Positions 27,421-39,183 are shown, counted from the stretch's first letter. The stretch: DNA of 64,000 bases from Arthrobacter crystallopoietes (GCF_017603825.1 NZ_CP072014.1:4317540-4381539), one strand, 5' to 3'. The notes: generated by a model from the letters alone, not told the origin. Numbers and translations: made by a program.

Positions 27421-29130
27421 ATGTACATGGTCATTGCCCCTGCTGCGCCCGGCATTGGCGCTGCTTCGCCGGACGGGCAGACATTCTGTCTCCAACCCGC
27501 GGACGCAACGGGCGCACCCAGCGGGCCAGCCGCCGTCGTAAATCTTGCGGACCTTCCCGGCGCCGTCCGCCGCGCCGAGCAAGAACGTTTCCGTTGGGTC
27601 TGGGACACGACGCGGAGCAGTTACTTGCCGATGCTCAGGGCGGGAGCGAGCGTGGATCGTTGCCACGATCTGACCCTGACCCGCAACATCCTGTCGCTAT
27701 CCGAGTTCGTGCCGGGAAGCGATTATGTCCGTTCCTTGCGGCAGGCCGCTGTGACGGATGACGAACGTGATGGCTTGCCCCGGCAGGTCCTGCCCGTTCC
27801 TGATTCGCCGGATCAGTTCACGCTCTTCGATTCGCCGCAGCCCAGCGGTAGAAGCGTGCAAGAGTTGGTCCAGGAGCTGCAGGACCAGCTGGCTGCTGTC
27901 GCCGCGTCATCCGAGCGCGGACGGCTCCAGCTGCTGGTGGCCGCCGAATCCGCGGGCGCGCTCATCGCCGCCGAGATGGAATACGTCGGCGTACCTTGGC
28001 GCGAAGACATCCACGAGCAGATTCTGGCAGGATTCCTCGGTCCGCGTCCGCGCAACGGCGAGCGGCCCATTGAGCTGGAGAGGCTCGCCGCCCGGCTGCG
28101 CGAGCTGCTGGACAACCCGCGTTTCAATCCGGACTCAGCCCAGGAGCTGCTGCGCGCCTTGCACCGTGCCGGGATCGAGGTCAAAAGCACCAGATCGTGG
28201 GAACTGCAGGAACACAACCATCCGGCCATTGCCCCGCTGCTCGAATACAAAAAGCTCTCGAGGCTGCACTCGGCCAATGGCTGGACCTGGCTGGATACCT
28301 GGGTGCGAAACGGCCGGTTCCGGCCCGAGTATATTGTGGGCGGGGTGGTGACCGGCCGCTGGGCATCGCGCGGCGGCGGCGCGCTGCAGATTCCGCAACA
28401 GATCCGCGACGCCGCCCGCCCGGATCCCGGCTACAAGCTGGTGGTGGCCGATGCCGCCCAGCTCGAGCCGCGGGTACTGGCCGCGTTGGCCCAGGACTCC
28501 GCGCTCGCGGCGGCAGCCAAGGGTAAGGACCTGTACCAAGGCATCGCCGACGTCGGTTTCAGCGGCGATCGGGCCAAGGCGAAAGTGGCCATGCTGGGCG
28601 CCATGTACGGCGCGACTACCGGCGAGTCCGGCCGGCTGGTGCCGCAGCTGACCCGGACCTACCCTCGGGCCATTGGCATCCTCGAACATGCCGCGCGGAC
28701 GGGCGAAGCCGGCGGCATCGTCAGCAGCTATCTGGGGCGAAGCTGCGCCGCTCCCTCGGAACGCTGGCTGCAAACGCAGCGGACCACCACGGCGGAGGAA
28801 CAGCGCCGTGCGGACAGCATCGCCCGCACCCGGGGACGCTTCACGCGTAATTTCATCGTCCAGTCCACGGCTGCGGAATGGGCCTTGTGCTGGCTCGCAG
28901 AATTACGACGGCGGTTGCGCGCCGCTGCTGCGGAGGGCACCTATGTGGGGGAACTGGTGTTCTTCCTGCACGACGAAGTGATGCTGCATGCGAACGCGGA
29001 CCAGATCCAGCTGGTGTGCCGGATGGTTGAAGAGTCGGCGGCGGAAGCTACGCGGCTGATGTTCGGTCCGATTCCGATCGACTTCGCCGTCAGCATCGCC
29101 GTGGTGGATTCCTACGCCGATGCGAAGTAG
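27421..29130 (+). CDS. Compact family-A DNA polymerase (bifunctional 3'-5' exonuclease/polymerase type)
   Basis: 569 residues, about 60% of the length of full PolA. There is no 5'-nuclease domain. The C-terminal half has all polymerase motifs: motif A VVADAAQLEPRVLA with catalytic Asp, motif B RAKAKVAMLGAMYGATT (the O-helix with Lys and Tyr), and motif C FFLHDEVMLH. The N-terminal part is a degenerate 3'-5' exonuclease-like region (FRWVWDTTRSSYLPML) whose metal-binding residues are not obvious. ATG at 27421 (MYMVIAP) or 27427; GGAG lies 8 bases before the second. It is transcribed away from the Tad operon. Confidence 0.85.
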   Translation: MYMVIAPAAPGIGAASPDGQTFCLQPADATGAPSGPAAVVNLADLPGAVRRAEQERFRWVWDTTRSSYLPMLRAGASVDRCHDLTLTRNILSLSEFVPGSDYVRSLRQAAVTDDERDGLPRQVLPVPDSPDQFTLFDSPQPSGRSVQELVQELQDQLAAVAASSERGRLQLLVAAESAGALIAAEMEYVGVPWREDIHEQILAGFLGPRPRNGERPIELERLAARLRELLDNPRFNPDSAQELLRALHRAGIEVKSTRSWELQEHNHPAIAPLLEYKKLSRLHSANGWTWLDTWVRNGRFRPEYIVGGVVTGRWASRGGGALQIPQQIRDAARPDPGYKLVVADAAQLEPRVLAALAQDSALAAAAKGKDLYQGIADVGFSGDRAKAKVAMLGAMYGATTGESGRLVPQLTRTYPRAIGILEHAARTGEAGGIVSSYLGRSCAAPSERWLQTQRTTTAEEQRRADSIARTRGRFTRNFIVQSTAAEWALCWLAELRRRLRAAAAEGTYVGELVFFLHDEVMLHANADQIQLVCRMVEESAAEATRLMFGPIPIDFAVSIAVVDSYADAK

Positions 29131-29238
29131 CGGTTATCCACAAGTGGCAGAAGCGGCATGGCACTGGCTCCTGCAGTCCCCCTAGGCTCGAACCAGCGTT
29201 GTTCGGCCGGCCCGGTCCGGCGTTGACAGGGGGTGCTG

Positions 29239-30771
29239 GTGGCAGTCTTGACCATCGATACAGAGGCAATGCTCGTCTCGGCTGCCGCTGCAGTGGGTTC
29301 CGCGGACAGAGTCGCTGACTTGCGCATCGACGCCGTCGGGCGGACTGCCGGGGCAGCAGGAATGTCCGGCTGGGAGACGGAAGCGATGGAATGGGGCCAG
29401 GCGTACGACGCCGCCGCCATCCAGATCCTCACCTCACTTGAGCTGCTCGGCTCGGCCTACGCGTCCGCAGGATTCCATACCCGGGCCGCGGCCGAGCTCT
29501 ACCGCTTTACCGAGCAACTGGCCAGCGGGAAGGACGCCCCCTACACGGCGCCGCAGGAGCCGGCAGCGCCCGGCCTGTGCCGGCAGCTGCCGGTCTCTGC
29601 AGTCGGCGGCAGGATCCCGGTCCTTCCCGAGTTCGGACAGTTCATCGCCGACTCGGCCGGTGAAAGGTGGCCTTCGGGCGATGCCGAGGCCATGCGCACC
29701 GCCGCTGGCGCTTGGCGGATGGTTGGCGCAGATCTCCGGGCGCTCGGCAGCGAAACCCTACGCACCACCACAGCCCCGTTGGCCGGACAGCGGGGAGCAG
29801 ACATCACCCTGCTCGAGTCGCATCAGGAGGAGCTGTACCGCAGTGCCGTGACCGTCGCCGAAGGATGTGATGCCTTGGGGAGGGACTGCGACGAACTCGC
29901 AAACGCGGTAGAGGAAGCACATGCCACGCTGATCCAGGAAGCCCGGGACTTTGCCCTGCAAATCGCCGCGCTGATCGGGATGGGAGCAGTCACAGCCTGG
30001 CTGACCGCCGGCGGCGGCCTCATCATTACCACCGGTCTCGCCGCCTCCAGGGTTGGCCAGGCCGTGTTGACCTTCCTCGAGGCCACGGGCAGGCTCCGTA
30101 GCCAGGTGAAACCGCTGATTAACACCACCTTGGACATCGTCCGTCAACTGGCGGGCGCCGGAAGGCCGACTGAACTTTCGCGGCGCTCGCAGGCCGGGCC
30201 GCTGGGCATGCAGGCGGCGGCCATGGGCACCTTTGCCCGATCGGCGCTCCAGTCCGCACCGGTAGCTGCTGCGCACAGCTTTGCCGCCAAGCATGCAGGC
30301 TTTGCCGCCAAGCACGGCGACAGGCTGCTCAGTGTTGCCGCCAGCGGGCCGGAAGCGTTGCTGACAGGGGCACTAACGGGAGCTGTGCGAAAAGAGGCCC
30401 GAGGCGCCGCAGGGATCGTGGCGAATCAGGTACGCCCGGTCGCCGGGCGCGCCGGGGTTCGCATGCTCAATCCGGACATCGTCTCACCGGCAGTCCTCGG
30501 AGCCTACTCCGCGTACGGCTGGTATTCCCGCGTGAACAACACAATGAAGGTCTGGGAGAAAGAGGGCTGGCTTGGTTCCTTCCGCCACCGCTCCGGTCCA
30601 CCACGGGTGGACCCAGTCAGTGTCCGGTTTCCGGCGCCGCTGAAGTTCAAGCTTGGGACGGGTCATCAACCGGAGCTACCGGGCGCAACGGGGCGGGGAT
30701 CTCATGCGACCGGTCCCAAGGGATTGCCCAGCCCAGGTCGTCGAAAAGGTGACTTAGCAGTATCGCGGTGA
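29239..30771 (+). CDS. WXG100-like domain protein, probable C-terminally truncated type VII substrate
   Basis: 510 residues. The first 90 resemble an EsxA-like helical hairpin with the SGWETEAMEWGQAYDAAA turn, and 150-280 are a second helical region ending in the hydrophobic IGMGAVTAWLTAGGGLIITTGLAA segment, as in WXG100-like proteins that carry toxins. Beyond about 330 no toxin domain is visible. The last 41 codons are antisense to the Nudix gene on the other strand and read as Gly/Pro/Arg-rich sequence, so the original end has probably been lost. GTG at 29239 follows AGGGGG; a GTG at 29233 overlaps that motif. No EccC-type machinery lies in the window. Confidence 0.6.
   Translation: MAVLTIDTEAMLVSAAAAVGSADRVADLRIDAVGRTAGAAGMSGWETEAMEWGQAYDAAAIQILTSLELLGSAYASAGFHTRAAAELYRFTEQLASGKDAPYTAPQEPAAPGLCRQLPVSAVGGRIPVLPEFGQFIADSAGERWPSGDAEAMRTAAGAWRMVGADLRALGSETLRTTTAPLAGQRGADITLLESHQEELYRSAVTVAEGCDALGRDCDELANAVEEAHATLIQEARDFALQIAALIGMGAVTAWLTAGGGLIITTGLAASRVGQAVLTFLEATGRLRSQVKPLINTTLDIVRQLAGAGRPTELSRRSQAGPLGMQAAAMGTFARSALQSAPVAAAHSFAAKHAGFAAKHGDRLLSVAASGPEALLTGALTGAVRKEARGAAGIVANQVRPVAGRAGVRMLNPDIVSPAVLGAYSAYGWYSRVNNTMKVWEKEGWLGSFRHRSGPPRVDPVSVRFPAPLKFKLGTGHQPELPGATGRGSHATGPKGLPSPGRRKGDLAVSR
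30278..30319 (+). repeat. Tandem 21-bp duplication inside the WXG100-like gene
   Basis: Two adjacent 21-base units, GCTTTGCCGCCAAGCA followed by TGCAG or CGGCG, encode SFAAKHA and GFAAKHG. The first 16 bases of the units are identical. It is an in-frame slippage-type duplication. Confidence 0.75.
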
Positions 30772-31366
30772 AGCCCCAAACGACCACGTTATGGACTAGG
30801 AAGCCAGGGCTTTTGAAGACCTGTCCTTCCCGTTGGACAACTGTCATCCGCCGGTTGGCGGGGTTCAGCAGGTCGGCCACCGGCACCCGGAAGACCTGCG
30901 CAGACTCGGCGAAGTCGACCACTGCTACCGGCGATGGCGCAGACCACCAGGCAACGACGGGGGTGACCAGAAAGTTGCTGACCGACAGGGGAATCTCCGG
31001 CAGCGTGCCAAGAACTTCCACTCCAGTGGCATCGAGCCCCGTCTCTTCCACTGCTTCACGCAGGGCAGCGGCAATCGGCCCGTCGTCGTCGGGATCGATT
31101 CCTCCGCCGGGAAACGCCACCTGTCCGGGGTGGGAGGACAAGGTGGCTGCACGTTCCACGAACAGTACGTCCAGATCATCAGGGACAGCCGACTCATGAA
31201 ATTGGGAGGGTGTGCTGTCCAGCGCCCCGAACAACAGCAGGACCGCTGCCGCCCGGGATTCCTCGTCGTCGAGTTCGACGTTGTACCAGCCCTCACGGTC
31301 CCGTACGGACAACCGCTTTTCCATGGGAACGTTCAGAAGCTGCTGCAGGTCGGACTTCGCGCTCAT
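30647..31366 (-). CDS. Nudix hydrolase (CoA pyrophosphatase-like)
   Basis: A 239-residue protein. The Nudix box is [25 protein letters not shown] near residues 85-107, with the catalytic [16 protein letters not shown] precedes it. [21 protein letters not shown] is the CoA-pyrophosphatase type signature (UPF0035/NudL-like), so it may hydrolyse CoA or related nucleoside diphosphates. The ATG overlaps the stop of nth (ATGA). In mycobacteria the Nudix and nth genes are also adjacent. The C-terminal 125 bases overlap the WXG100-like gene on the opposite strand. Confidence 0.88.
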   Translation of the reverse strand: MSAKSDLQQLLNVPMEKRLSVRDREGWYNVELDDEESRAAAVLLLFGALDSTPSQFHESAVPDDLDVLFVERAATLSSHPGQVAFPGGGIDPDDDGPIAAALREAVEETGLDATGVEVLGTLPEIPLSVSNFLVTPVVAWWSAPSPVAVVDFAESAQVFRVPVADLLNPANRRMTVVQREGQVFKSPGFLVHNVVVWGFTAILLSHLFDDLGWAIPWDRSHEIPAPLRPVAPVDDPSQA

Positions 31367-32163
31367 GCGTCCAGCTTAAAGCCGGCCGCGCGTAGTTCGG
31401 CACGGCTCTCGCCGGCCCGCATCCTGGCCAGCAGCTCCTCGCGCCCGGGAGCAAGTTCATATTTGAGCAGCTTGGCCGCCTTGTCCGAGTCGACTTCACC
31501 TTCCCCAAAGGACGGACAAAGCGCCGCTACCGGGCAGACCCCGCAGGCTGGCTTACGCGCATGGCAAATCCGCCGGCCATGAAAAATAACGCGGTGCGAG
31601 ACCATCGTCCAGTCTTTGGGTTCGAAAAGCTCTGCAACATCGAACTCGACTTTGACCGCGTCGGTGGCATCGGTCCAGCCGAAACGGCGGGCCAGCCGGC
31701 CGAAGTGGGTGTCCACGCTGATGCCGGGAACGCCGAAGGCATTGGCCAGCACCACGTTTGCCGTTTTCCTCCCCACGCCCGGTAGCGTAACCAGGTCCTC
31801 CAGCCGGCCGGGGACCTCGCCGTCGAACTCGTCCACGATCCGGTTGGACAACGCCAGTACACTGGCCGTCTTGGCCCGGAAAAACCCGGTGGGCCGGAGC
31901 ATCTCCTGCAGCTCGGCTTCATCGGCTTCGGCCATGGCCCGGGCGTCCGGATAACGGGCGAACAACGCGGGCGTCGTGGCGTTGATCCGGACGTCAGTCG
32001 TCTGGGCCGAGAGCACCGTGGCGATGAGCAGTTCAAAAGGGTTGCGGAAATCCAGTTCCGCAACCGCGTAGGGGTACTGCTCGGCCAGTATCTTGTTGAT
32101 GCGGCGCGCACGGCGTTTGAGCGCCAGCGGGGACTCATCCGGACTGATCTTGGTTCGTCCCAC
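31363..32163 (-). CDS. nth: Endonuclease III
   Basis: Base-excision repair glycosylase/AP lyase. The 266-residue protein has the helix-hairpin-helix [18 protein letters not shown] with catalytic Lys, the [12 protein letters not shown] loop with catalytic Asp, and a 4Fe-4S cluster motif [17 protein letters not shown] (C-x6-C-x2-C-x5-C). The GTG at 32163 is chosen because AAGGG lies about 9 bases before it and the previous gene stops at 32177; a TTG at 32190 would overlap it. It overlaps the Nudix gene by 4 bases. Confidence 0.95.
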   Translation of the reverse strand: MGRTKISPDESPLALKRRARRINKILAEQYPYAVAELDFRNPFELLIATVLSAQTTDVRINATTPALFARYPDARAMAEADEAELQEMLRPTGFFRAKTASVLALSNRIVDEFDGEVPGRLEDLVTLPGVGRKTANVVLANAFGVPGISVDTHFGRLARRFGWTDATDAVKVEFDVAELFEPKDWTMVSHRVIFHGRRICHARKPACGVCPVAALCPSFGEGEVDSDKAAKLLKYELAPGREELLARMRAGESRAELRAAGFKLDA

Positions 32164-32176
32164 GGCCCGTTGACCC

Positions 32177-33844
32177 TTATGCGCGTTCAATGTTGGTGAG
32201 GTCCCTCAGCACACCAACCCGGCCGTCGGTGTGCTGGACAAGGAACTCGTCCCCGCGGTCCTGCAACGCCAGTATCCAGGCGCCCGGTTCCAGCATGAAG
32301 GCTACTTCACCGGTGTTTTCGTCGTATGTCGGCCGAGTACGGCCGACAGCGAACCAGAAGGCTTCATAAGTGACCTCCTCGTCGGATTCCTCGACGTGTT
32401 CCCGGGTGGCGCTGATCGGTTCAGCGGCGTCAAGCCTGGTCCCTTCGGTGCTGGCGCCCGCTACCGAACCCATGGCCGCAGTTTTCGGCATTTCGGACTC
32501 GAACCGATCTTCAGTCCGGTCTTCGGGTCGTCTGGTCTCGACTGTCTGGGCGGCAGGAGCAGTCTGTGATGCGCTCGTCTGCTCGCCGGTGGATTCGACG
32601 GAAGCAGCTACCCCAGCACCGGGCTGCTCCTTGCCAGCATCCGGCCCTCTGGATCCCGCCCCGGCAATGCTGTCTGCCTCGGTCACTTCCCCGCGGTCCT
32701 GCGGCCGGGCCGCATCCTTCGCTGCCCGGGCCGAAGCAGCTGCACTCGACTCCTTGGCCGACTGCTTGGCGTCGGCTGCAACTGTCACTTCGTCATCGGA
32801 CATCGGAATGCCCACTGCCTCGCCATCGGCGGCGCCGGGGGCGGTGAGATCCTCGTCGCCGGCTGCCTTCCCGTTGCGCGCGGACAGAGTTTCCTTCTTC
32901 GGGTCTGTCTTGCCCGCTTCCGCTGCAGCGGCCACACCGGCCACGCCCGCGGCGCCTGTTCCTGCCGGCGCCGCGAAATCGGCGGCGGAACCGGCCCTCG
33001 CCGCCTCGCTCGAGGCCTCTGTATGCCCGTTGGCATGCGAGCGGCCTTGCGACGTCACAACGGAACGGCCCTGCTCACGAGCTCCCTTATCCCTGCCTGC
33101 AGCACCGGCCCCTGTGCTGGATGCCGTTGCTAATGCTCCGTGGGTGCCGGGGCCGGACAGGCCGGCGGCCGCACCCGACGCGGCACCGGTTGCACCTGCT
33201 GCGCTGTTCTTACCGAACCCCGTTGAGTTGGTGGCCTTCGCCCCCGCCGAGGTAGATCCTGCCGCGCCCGCCTTTACTGCCGAGCCATTCGGTGCGTGCT
33301 GCTGCCCCGGCGCGGCTTCTGCCGTGACCGGTTTGGGGGCTTTGGCCCGGGCAGGAACCGCATCCCGGGCAATCGGATGCGCGGGAGTTTCAAGCCGACC
33401 GGCAAAATCGGCCCGGAACTGCGGAATCCAGCGTGCACAAACGGTCGCGGCGAGCAGACCGAGACTGCCAATGAAGCCGATCGTGGCGCTAAGGCTAAAC
33501 GCGCTGACCAGCGTCAGGAAGAAATAACCGGTAGTAAACGAGGCCACCACCGAGGCGAACTGGTCCACGGACAGGGATCCGATCCGCAGCTTTGTCTTGG
33601 GTGCCAGCCGACGGATGATGAACAGCACCAGCACCATAGCCGGCAGCAGGATGCTCAGACCGAGACGGAAAAGGTTGGAGGAATTCCACTGGTTCAGCCC
33701 AATTCCCTGAATGACGGCGGTGGGCAGCACTGATGCCAGAAACAGCAGCACCACGGACAGTGCCACGGCCACGTCCCGCACCGTGAACGGCCCGGCCACT
33801 GCCTCGCTGACGCCGTCCGAAGCGGTTACTGCATGATCCGTCAT
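32177..33844 (-). CDS. Membrane protein with long Ala-rich linker and C-terminal SH3-like segment
   Basis: 555 residues. The N-terminal 130 residues hold about four hydrophobic helices ([70 protein letters not shown]). Residues 150-470 are low-complexity Ala/Gly/Ser/Thr. The C-terminal 80 residues are folded-looking: [49 protein letters not shown], an SH3-like beta pattern. I know of no named function. The second ATG (33844) has GGAG 7 bases upstream and is preferred over 33850. Upstream of nth with 13 bases between. Confidence 0.75.
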   Translation of the reverse strand: MTDHAVTASDGVSEAVAGPFTVRDVAVALSVVLLFLASVLPTAVIQGIGLNQWNSSNLFRLGLSILLPAMVLVLFIIRRLAPKTKLRIGSLSVDQFASVVASFTTGYFFLTLVSAFSLSATIGFIGSLGLLAATVCARWIPQFRADFAGRLETPAHPIARDAVPARAKAPKPVTAEAAPGQQHAPNGSAVKAGAAGSTSAGAKATNSTGFGKNSAAGATGAASGAAAGLSGPGTHGALATASSTGAGAAGRDKGAREQGRSVVTSQGRSHANGHTEASSEAARAGSAADFAAPAGTGAAGVAGVAAAAEAGKTDPKKETLSARNGKAAGDEDLTAPGAADGEAVGIPMSDDEVTVAADAKQSAKESSAAASARAAKDAARPQDRGEVTEADSIAGAGSRGPDAGKEQPGAGVAASVESTGEQTSASQTAPAAQTVETRRPEDRTEDRFESEMPKTAAMGSVAGASTEGTRLDAAEPISATREHVEESDEEVTYEAFWFAVGRTRPTYDENTGEVAFMLEPGAWILALQDRGDEFLVQHTDGRVGVLRDLTNIERA

Positions 33845-34012
33845 AGTCATTCTCCGATCGTCGCGGCCAAAGCAGGCCTAGGCAGAGCTTGCACTGGTCT
33901 CAGCGTAGTCAAGGAAAGAAGCCATCACTAGCCGAATCGCGGTGTCCGAAGGAGCCGTTCGACACCCTTTATTGCCGCTCACCGCAGAATTACGTCCTTT
34001 TACATCCGAGAC

Positions 34013-34065
34013 TGTGACTCGTGCCACGATGTTCAGAGGCAGGGACTAATGTGATGATCAGCACG
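34013..34065 (+). promoter_or_regulatory. Two CRP-like operators upstream of acs
   Basis: TGTGA-N6-CCACG at 34013-34028 and TGTGA-N6-GCACG at 34050-34065 each match the mycobacterial CRP pattern (TGTGA-N6-TCACG) at 9 of 10 positions. Their centres are 37 bases apart and 105 and 68 bases before the ATG. A Crp regulator is encoded 5 kb downstream. Binding is inferred. Confidence 0.5.
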
Positions 34066-34086
34066 AGTGGCCCCCGCCCTTCGGGA

Positions 34087-34099
34087 TGTGCCACGCACA
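34087..34099 (+). promoter_or_regulatory. Perfect palindrome TGTGC-CAC-GCACA before acs
   Basis: A 13-base inverted repeat with 5-base arms and a 3-base centre, 27 bases before the start codon. Spacing is too short for a CRP-type site. It could be a separate operator or an RNA hairpin in the leader. Confidence 0.35.
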
Positions 34100-34125
34100 G
34101 CCGCAACACCACGAAAGGCCTTCTT

Positions 34126-36099
<1,974 letters not shown>

Positions 36100-36120
36100 C
36101 ACCTTCTGCACCGGAAGGAG

Positions 36121-36150
36121 GGCCGCCGGCAGGACATCCTGCCGGCGGCC
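36121..36150 (+). terminator. Terminator after acs
   Basis: GGCCGCCGGCAGGA (36121-36134) pairs perfectly with TCCTGCCGGCGGCC (36137-36150) around a 2-base loop. GTCCTTTGTTT follows, so it looks like an intrinsic terminator. Confidence 0.9.
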
Positions 36151-36231
36151 GTCCTTTGTTTCGGGGCAAGCCCCGCCCGGAGGCCGTAACGTGGCTCGGG
36201 GACGCATCCGCCGCTGAGGCATAGTTAAGCC

Positions 36232-36690
36232 ATGACTTCGCAACCCGCCGGGACGGCAGACAAGACAATCCTGGTCCTCAACGGCCCCAATCTGAACCTG
36301 CTGGGGACCAGGGAACCGGCCATCTACGGCTCGGCCACACTGGCAGACGTAGAGCAGCTCGCCGCGCAGACAGCCAAGGCCCACGGACTGGGGACCACCT
36401 GCTTCCAGTCCAACCATGAGGGCGAACTCATCGACGCCATCCACGGCGCCCGCGGCACCGCAGCCGGCATCGTGATCAACCCCGGCGCCTACACCCACAC
36501 CTCCGTGGCACTACGGGACGCGCTCTCCGGCGTCGAGCTTCCCGTGGTGGAAGTGCATATCAGCAACATCCACCGCCGCGAGGAGTTCCGCCACCACTCC
36601 TACATCTCCGGTATTGCCCAGGCCGTCATTGCCGGCGCGGGCATCAGCGGCTACAAGTTCGCGATCGACCTGCTCGCCGAAACCCTCTAG
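36232..36690 (+). CDS. aroQ: Type II 3-dehydroquinate dehydratase
   Basis: Converts 3-dehydroquinate to 3-dehydroshikimate, third step of the shikimate pathway. The 152-residue protein begins with the signature [20 protein letters not shown] (catalytic Arg and Tyr), then [32 protein letters not shown], and [19 protein letters not shown] with catalytic His. It is followed 8 bases later by the DUF2332 gene, probably cotranscribed. CATAGT lies 6 bases before the ATG, so the mRNA may be leaderless. Confidence 0.96.
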   Translation: MTSQPAGTADKTILVLNGPNLNLLGTREPAIYGSATLADVEQLAAQTAKAHGLGTTCFQSNHEGELIDAIHGARGTAAGIVINPGAYTHTSVALRDALSGVELPVVEVHISNIHRREEFRHHSYISGIAQAVIAGAGISGYKFAIDLLAETL

Positions 36691-36698
36691 CCGGACCG

Positions 36699-37709
36699 AT
36701 GGACACGGGCGGCGGCGCAGACCCGGGGACGCAGTCAAACACGGTGGATTGGTACCGGAATTTCGGCCTGTTTGAGGCCCGCGGGCAGTCCGACTGCTAT
36801 GCGGAGTGGTCGCTGGCCATCAGCGAGGATCCGCAGCTACTGGCCCTGATCGACGCGCTGCCGTACGCCAAGCGCCAGCCGAACCTTGTCCTCGCCGCGG
36901 CCAGGTTCGCCGGCGCCGGAATCACCCCCTATGCGGAATTCCGGCGGTTCGTGCTCTCCCGCTGGCCGAAGGTACGCCAGGTCATCCTGACCCGCTCCAC
37001 GCAGACCAACGAACCAGGCCGCTGCGCCGTCTTCCTGCCCTCGCTGGCCGGCATCGCCGCGGCCGAAGGCAAACCGCTGGCACTGCTGGAGGTCGGCGCC
37101 TCCGCCGGACTGGTGCTGTTTCCGGACCGCTACCGCTACCAGTACAACGGCGGCCCGATCCTTGCGGGGCCGGCCTCTGCCCCGGACGCGCCGGTGCTGC
37201 CCTGTGCCATGACCGGATCTGCACCGCTTCCGGCCGAGCCGCCGACAATCAGCTGGCGGGCCGGCATCGACTTGAATCCATTGGACAGCACAAACAACGA
37301 CGATGTCGCGTGGCTCCAGGCGCTGATCTGGCCGGAACAGGAGTTCCGGCGGCGGCTGCGGGCGGCCCTGCAGATGGCCCGGCAGGATCCCCCGCGGCTG
37401 GTCGCCGGCGATCTTAACCAGCGCCTCGCGGAAGTGGTTGCCGAGGCACCGACGGAAGCGGCCGTCGTCGTACTTCATTCAGCGGTGCTGGCCTACCTGG
37501 CTCCGCCCGCACGGCGGAAGTTCGCGCAGACGGTGCGGGAGTTTGGCGTGCACTGGCTGTCCAACGAAGGCGTGCAGGTGCTGCCGCAGCCCGGCGACGC
37601 GCCCGAAGGCATCGACGCCGACCATGTGCGCGGCAGGTTCGTGCTCCGGCACAACGGCCATGCGGTTGCGCTCACCGGCCCGCACGGCCAGTCGCTGGAC
37701 TGGCTCTAG
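36699..37709 (+). CDS. DUF2332 family protein
   Basis: A 336-residue protein. The N-terminus WYRNFGLFEARGQSDCYAEWSLAISEDPQLLALI and the central LALLEVGASAGLVLFPDRYRY (a Gly-rich loop reminiscent of a SAM or nucleotide site) match DUF2332. A later stretch, VVVLHSAVLAYLAPPARRKF, is also typical. The family is common in actinobacteria; no activity is established that I know of. Directly behind aroQ. Confidence 0.8.
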   Translation: MDTGGGADPGTQSNTVDWYRNFGLFEARGQSDCYAEWSLAISEDPQLLALIDALPYAKRQPNLVLAAARFAGAGITPYAEFRRFVLSRWPKVRQVILTRSTQTNEPGRCAVFLPSLAGIAAAEGKPLALLEVGASAGLVLFPDRYRYQYNGGPILAGPASAPDAPVLPCAMTGSAPLPAEPPTISWRAGIDLNPLDSTNNDDVAWLQALIWPEQEFRRRLRAALQMARQDPPRLVAGDLNQRLAEVVAEAPTEAAVVVLHSAVLAYLAPPARRKFAQTVREFGVHWLSNEGVQVLPQPGDAPEGIDADHVRGRFVLRHNGHAVALTGPHGQSLDWL

Positions 37710-37737
37710 CACCGCCCCGAAGCTCGGGGGCCTGGCG

Positions 37738-38925
37738 CTACTTCCGGATGCACTGCCCGGCGGAAACCGTCTCCTGGTAGACCATGGCGTTGTCGATAAC
37801 CGGCCGGATTTCATCCAAGGACAGCGCGTAGCCGACCGGCACGTCATCGGTGGCTTTGGCGAAAACGAGACCGGCGATGCGCCCGCCCTGGTCCAGCAGC
37901 GGGCCGCCGGAGTTCCCCTGCTCCACGTCGGCGGCCAGGGTGTAGACCTCCAGCTCCTCCGGGTCGGCGCCATAGATATTCTGCACGAGCACGGTGGACA
38001 GCCCCTGAACCGTGGCGGGCTGGCTCTGGAACGGGCCGCCGGCCGGGTAGCCCTGGAAGGCGGCGAGCGTACCGTCGGCCAGCTCCTCCCCTACCGGCAG
38101 CGGGCGCACGTCCAGGCCTTCCACGGCAAGCACGGCGATATCGTGAACCGGATCGAAATGCACCACGCGGCCCGGCAGGACCCGGCCGTCAGGTATCTCC
38201 ACAACGGGCTCGTTCACCGACGCAACCACATGGGCGTTGGTCATCACGCGGTCCGGCGCGATCACGAATCCCGAGCCGGTCTGGTTCTGCCCGCACTGGA
38301 ATGCGGTTCCGGCGATCTTCACCACGGACCCGGCGGCCTCATTCAATGCGGCTGTATCCGCGCCGGCGTCCGGAACCGGCACCGGGTCGGCCGGCGCCAC
38401 GCCGTCGATCACCTGGGGAATGCCGTCCTGCACGGCGATGGAGCGGGCCTGCGCCAGCAATGACTTTACCGGGGCCGGCGTGAGTGAGTCGATGGTCTGG
38501 ATGACTTTCGAACCGGCAATCTGCTGCGAGACAAACGGCACACCCAGGGCGCTGATGCTGAATGCCAGCATCGACATCACCAGCGCCGCGACGGCCACGT
38601 TGGCAGCTCCGCCCAGCAGCCGGTCCACCGGTCTCACCGGGGGAAAGTCGAGCCTTCGCCGGATTGCACGGCCGATGCCAGAGCCCATGGCGTGGCCCAG
38701 GATCACCAGCAGGACCGCGACGCCGATGATCGCGGTCAGGCGCCAACCGGGGTCCGGCACCCACATGCTCACAAACGGAACCGACAGGAATGCGGCGATG
38801 GCGCCAAGGACAAACCCGACGATGCCTCCCAGCGTTACCAGGAAGCCTTTGCGCAGCCCCCCAACTAGGTAGGCGAGCAGGATCAGGATCAGGACAATGT
38901 CCAGGATCGTCAAGCCAAAAAGCAA
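37738..38925 (-). CDS. marP: MarP-like membrane serine protease (CvpA domain plus trypsin-like domain)
   Basis: 395 residues. The N-terminal CvpA-like domain has four hydrophobic segments up to about residue 135. An extracytoplasmic chymotrypsin-like domain follows with His232 (TNAHVVAS), Asp262 (HDIAVLAV) and Ser339 (EQGNSGGPL). Cys211 and Cys392 are placed like the two cysteines that form a disulfide in Mycobacterium tuberculosis MarP. MarP is needed for acid and oxidative stress survival there. The start is TTG at 38925 with GGAG upstream. Divergent from crp, convergent with the DUF2332 gene. Confidence 0.92.
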   Translation of the reverse strand: MLFGLTILDIVLILILLAYLVGGLRKGFLVTLGGIVGFVLGAIAAFLSVPFVSMWVPDPGWRLTAIIGVAVLLVILGHAMGSGIGRAIRRRLDFPPVRPVDRLLGGAANVAVAALVMSMLAFSISALGVPFVSQQIAGSKVIQTIDSLTPAPVKSLLAQARSIAVQDGIPQVIDGVAPADPVPVPDAGADTAALNEAAGSVVKIAGTAFQCGQNQTGSGFVIAPDRVMTNAHVVASVNEPVVEIPDGRVLPGRVVHFDPVHDIAVLAVEGLDVRPLPVGEELADGTLAAFQGYPAGGPFQSQPATVQGLSTVLVQNIYGADPEELEVYTLAADVEQGNSGGPLLDQGGRIAGLVFAKATDDVPVGYALSLDEIRPVIDNAMVYQETVSAGQCIRK

Positions 38926-39183
38926 GCTGTCTCCATCGGGGCCGGAAGTTTAGGCATTAGTCTAGTATCCGAGGCTGGGAATATGCCGGGCCACAGCGAC
39001 GTTCTGCGCTACGGCACCTCAGACAACGCTGCCTTCCCATTGCAGTGACCACCATTTTCCTCATCCCTAAGCGAAACGCGCCTGTGGAAGATGTCACAAG
39101 TGCTTTACATACGGCAAAATGGAAGGCAGTGCCTAGCTGACGAGCAGCCGGCTGACCGCCGCAAGACTGAAACAGGAGACTCC

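Noticed and set aside
39085..39120. Possible CRP site before crp
   Set aside because: TGTCACAAGTGCTTTACA lacks the TGTGA half and the right spacing.
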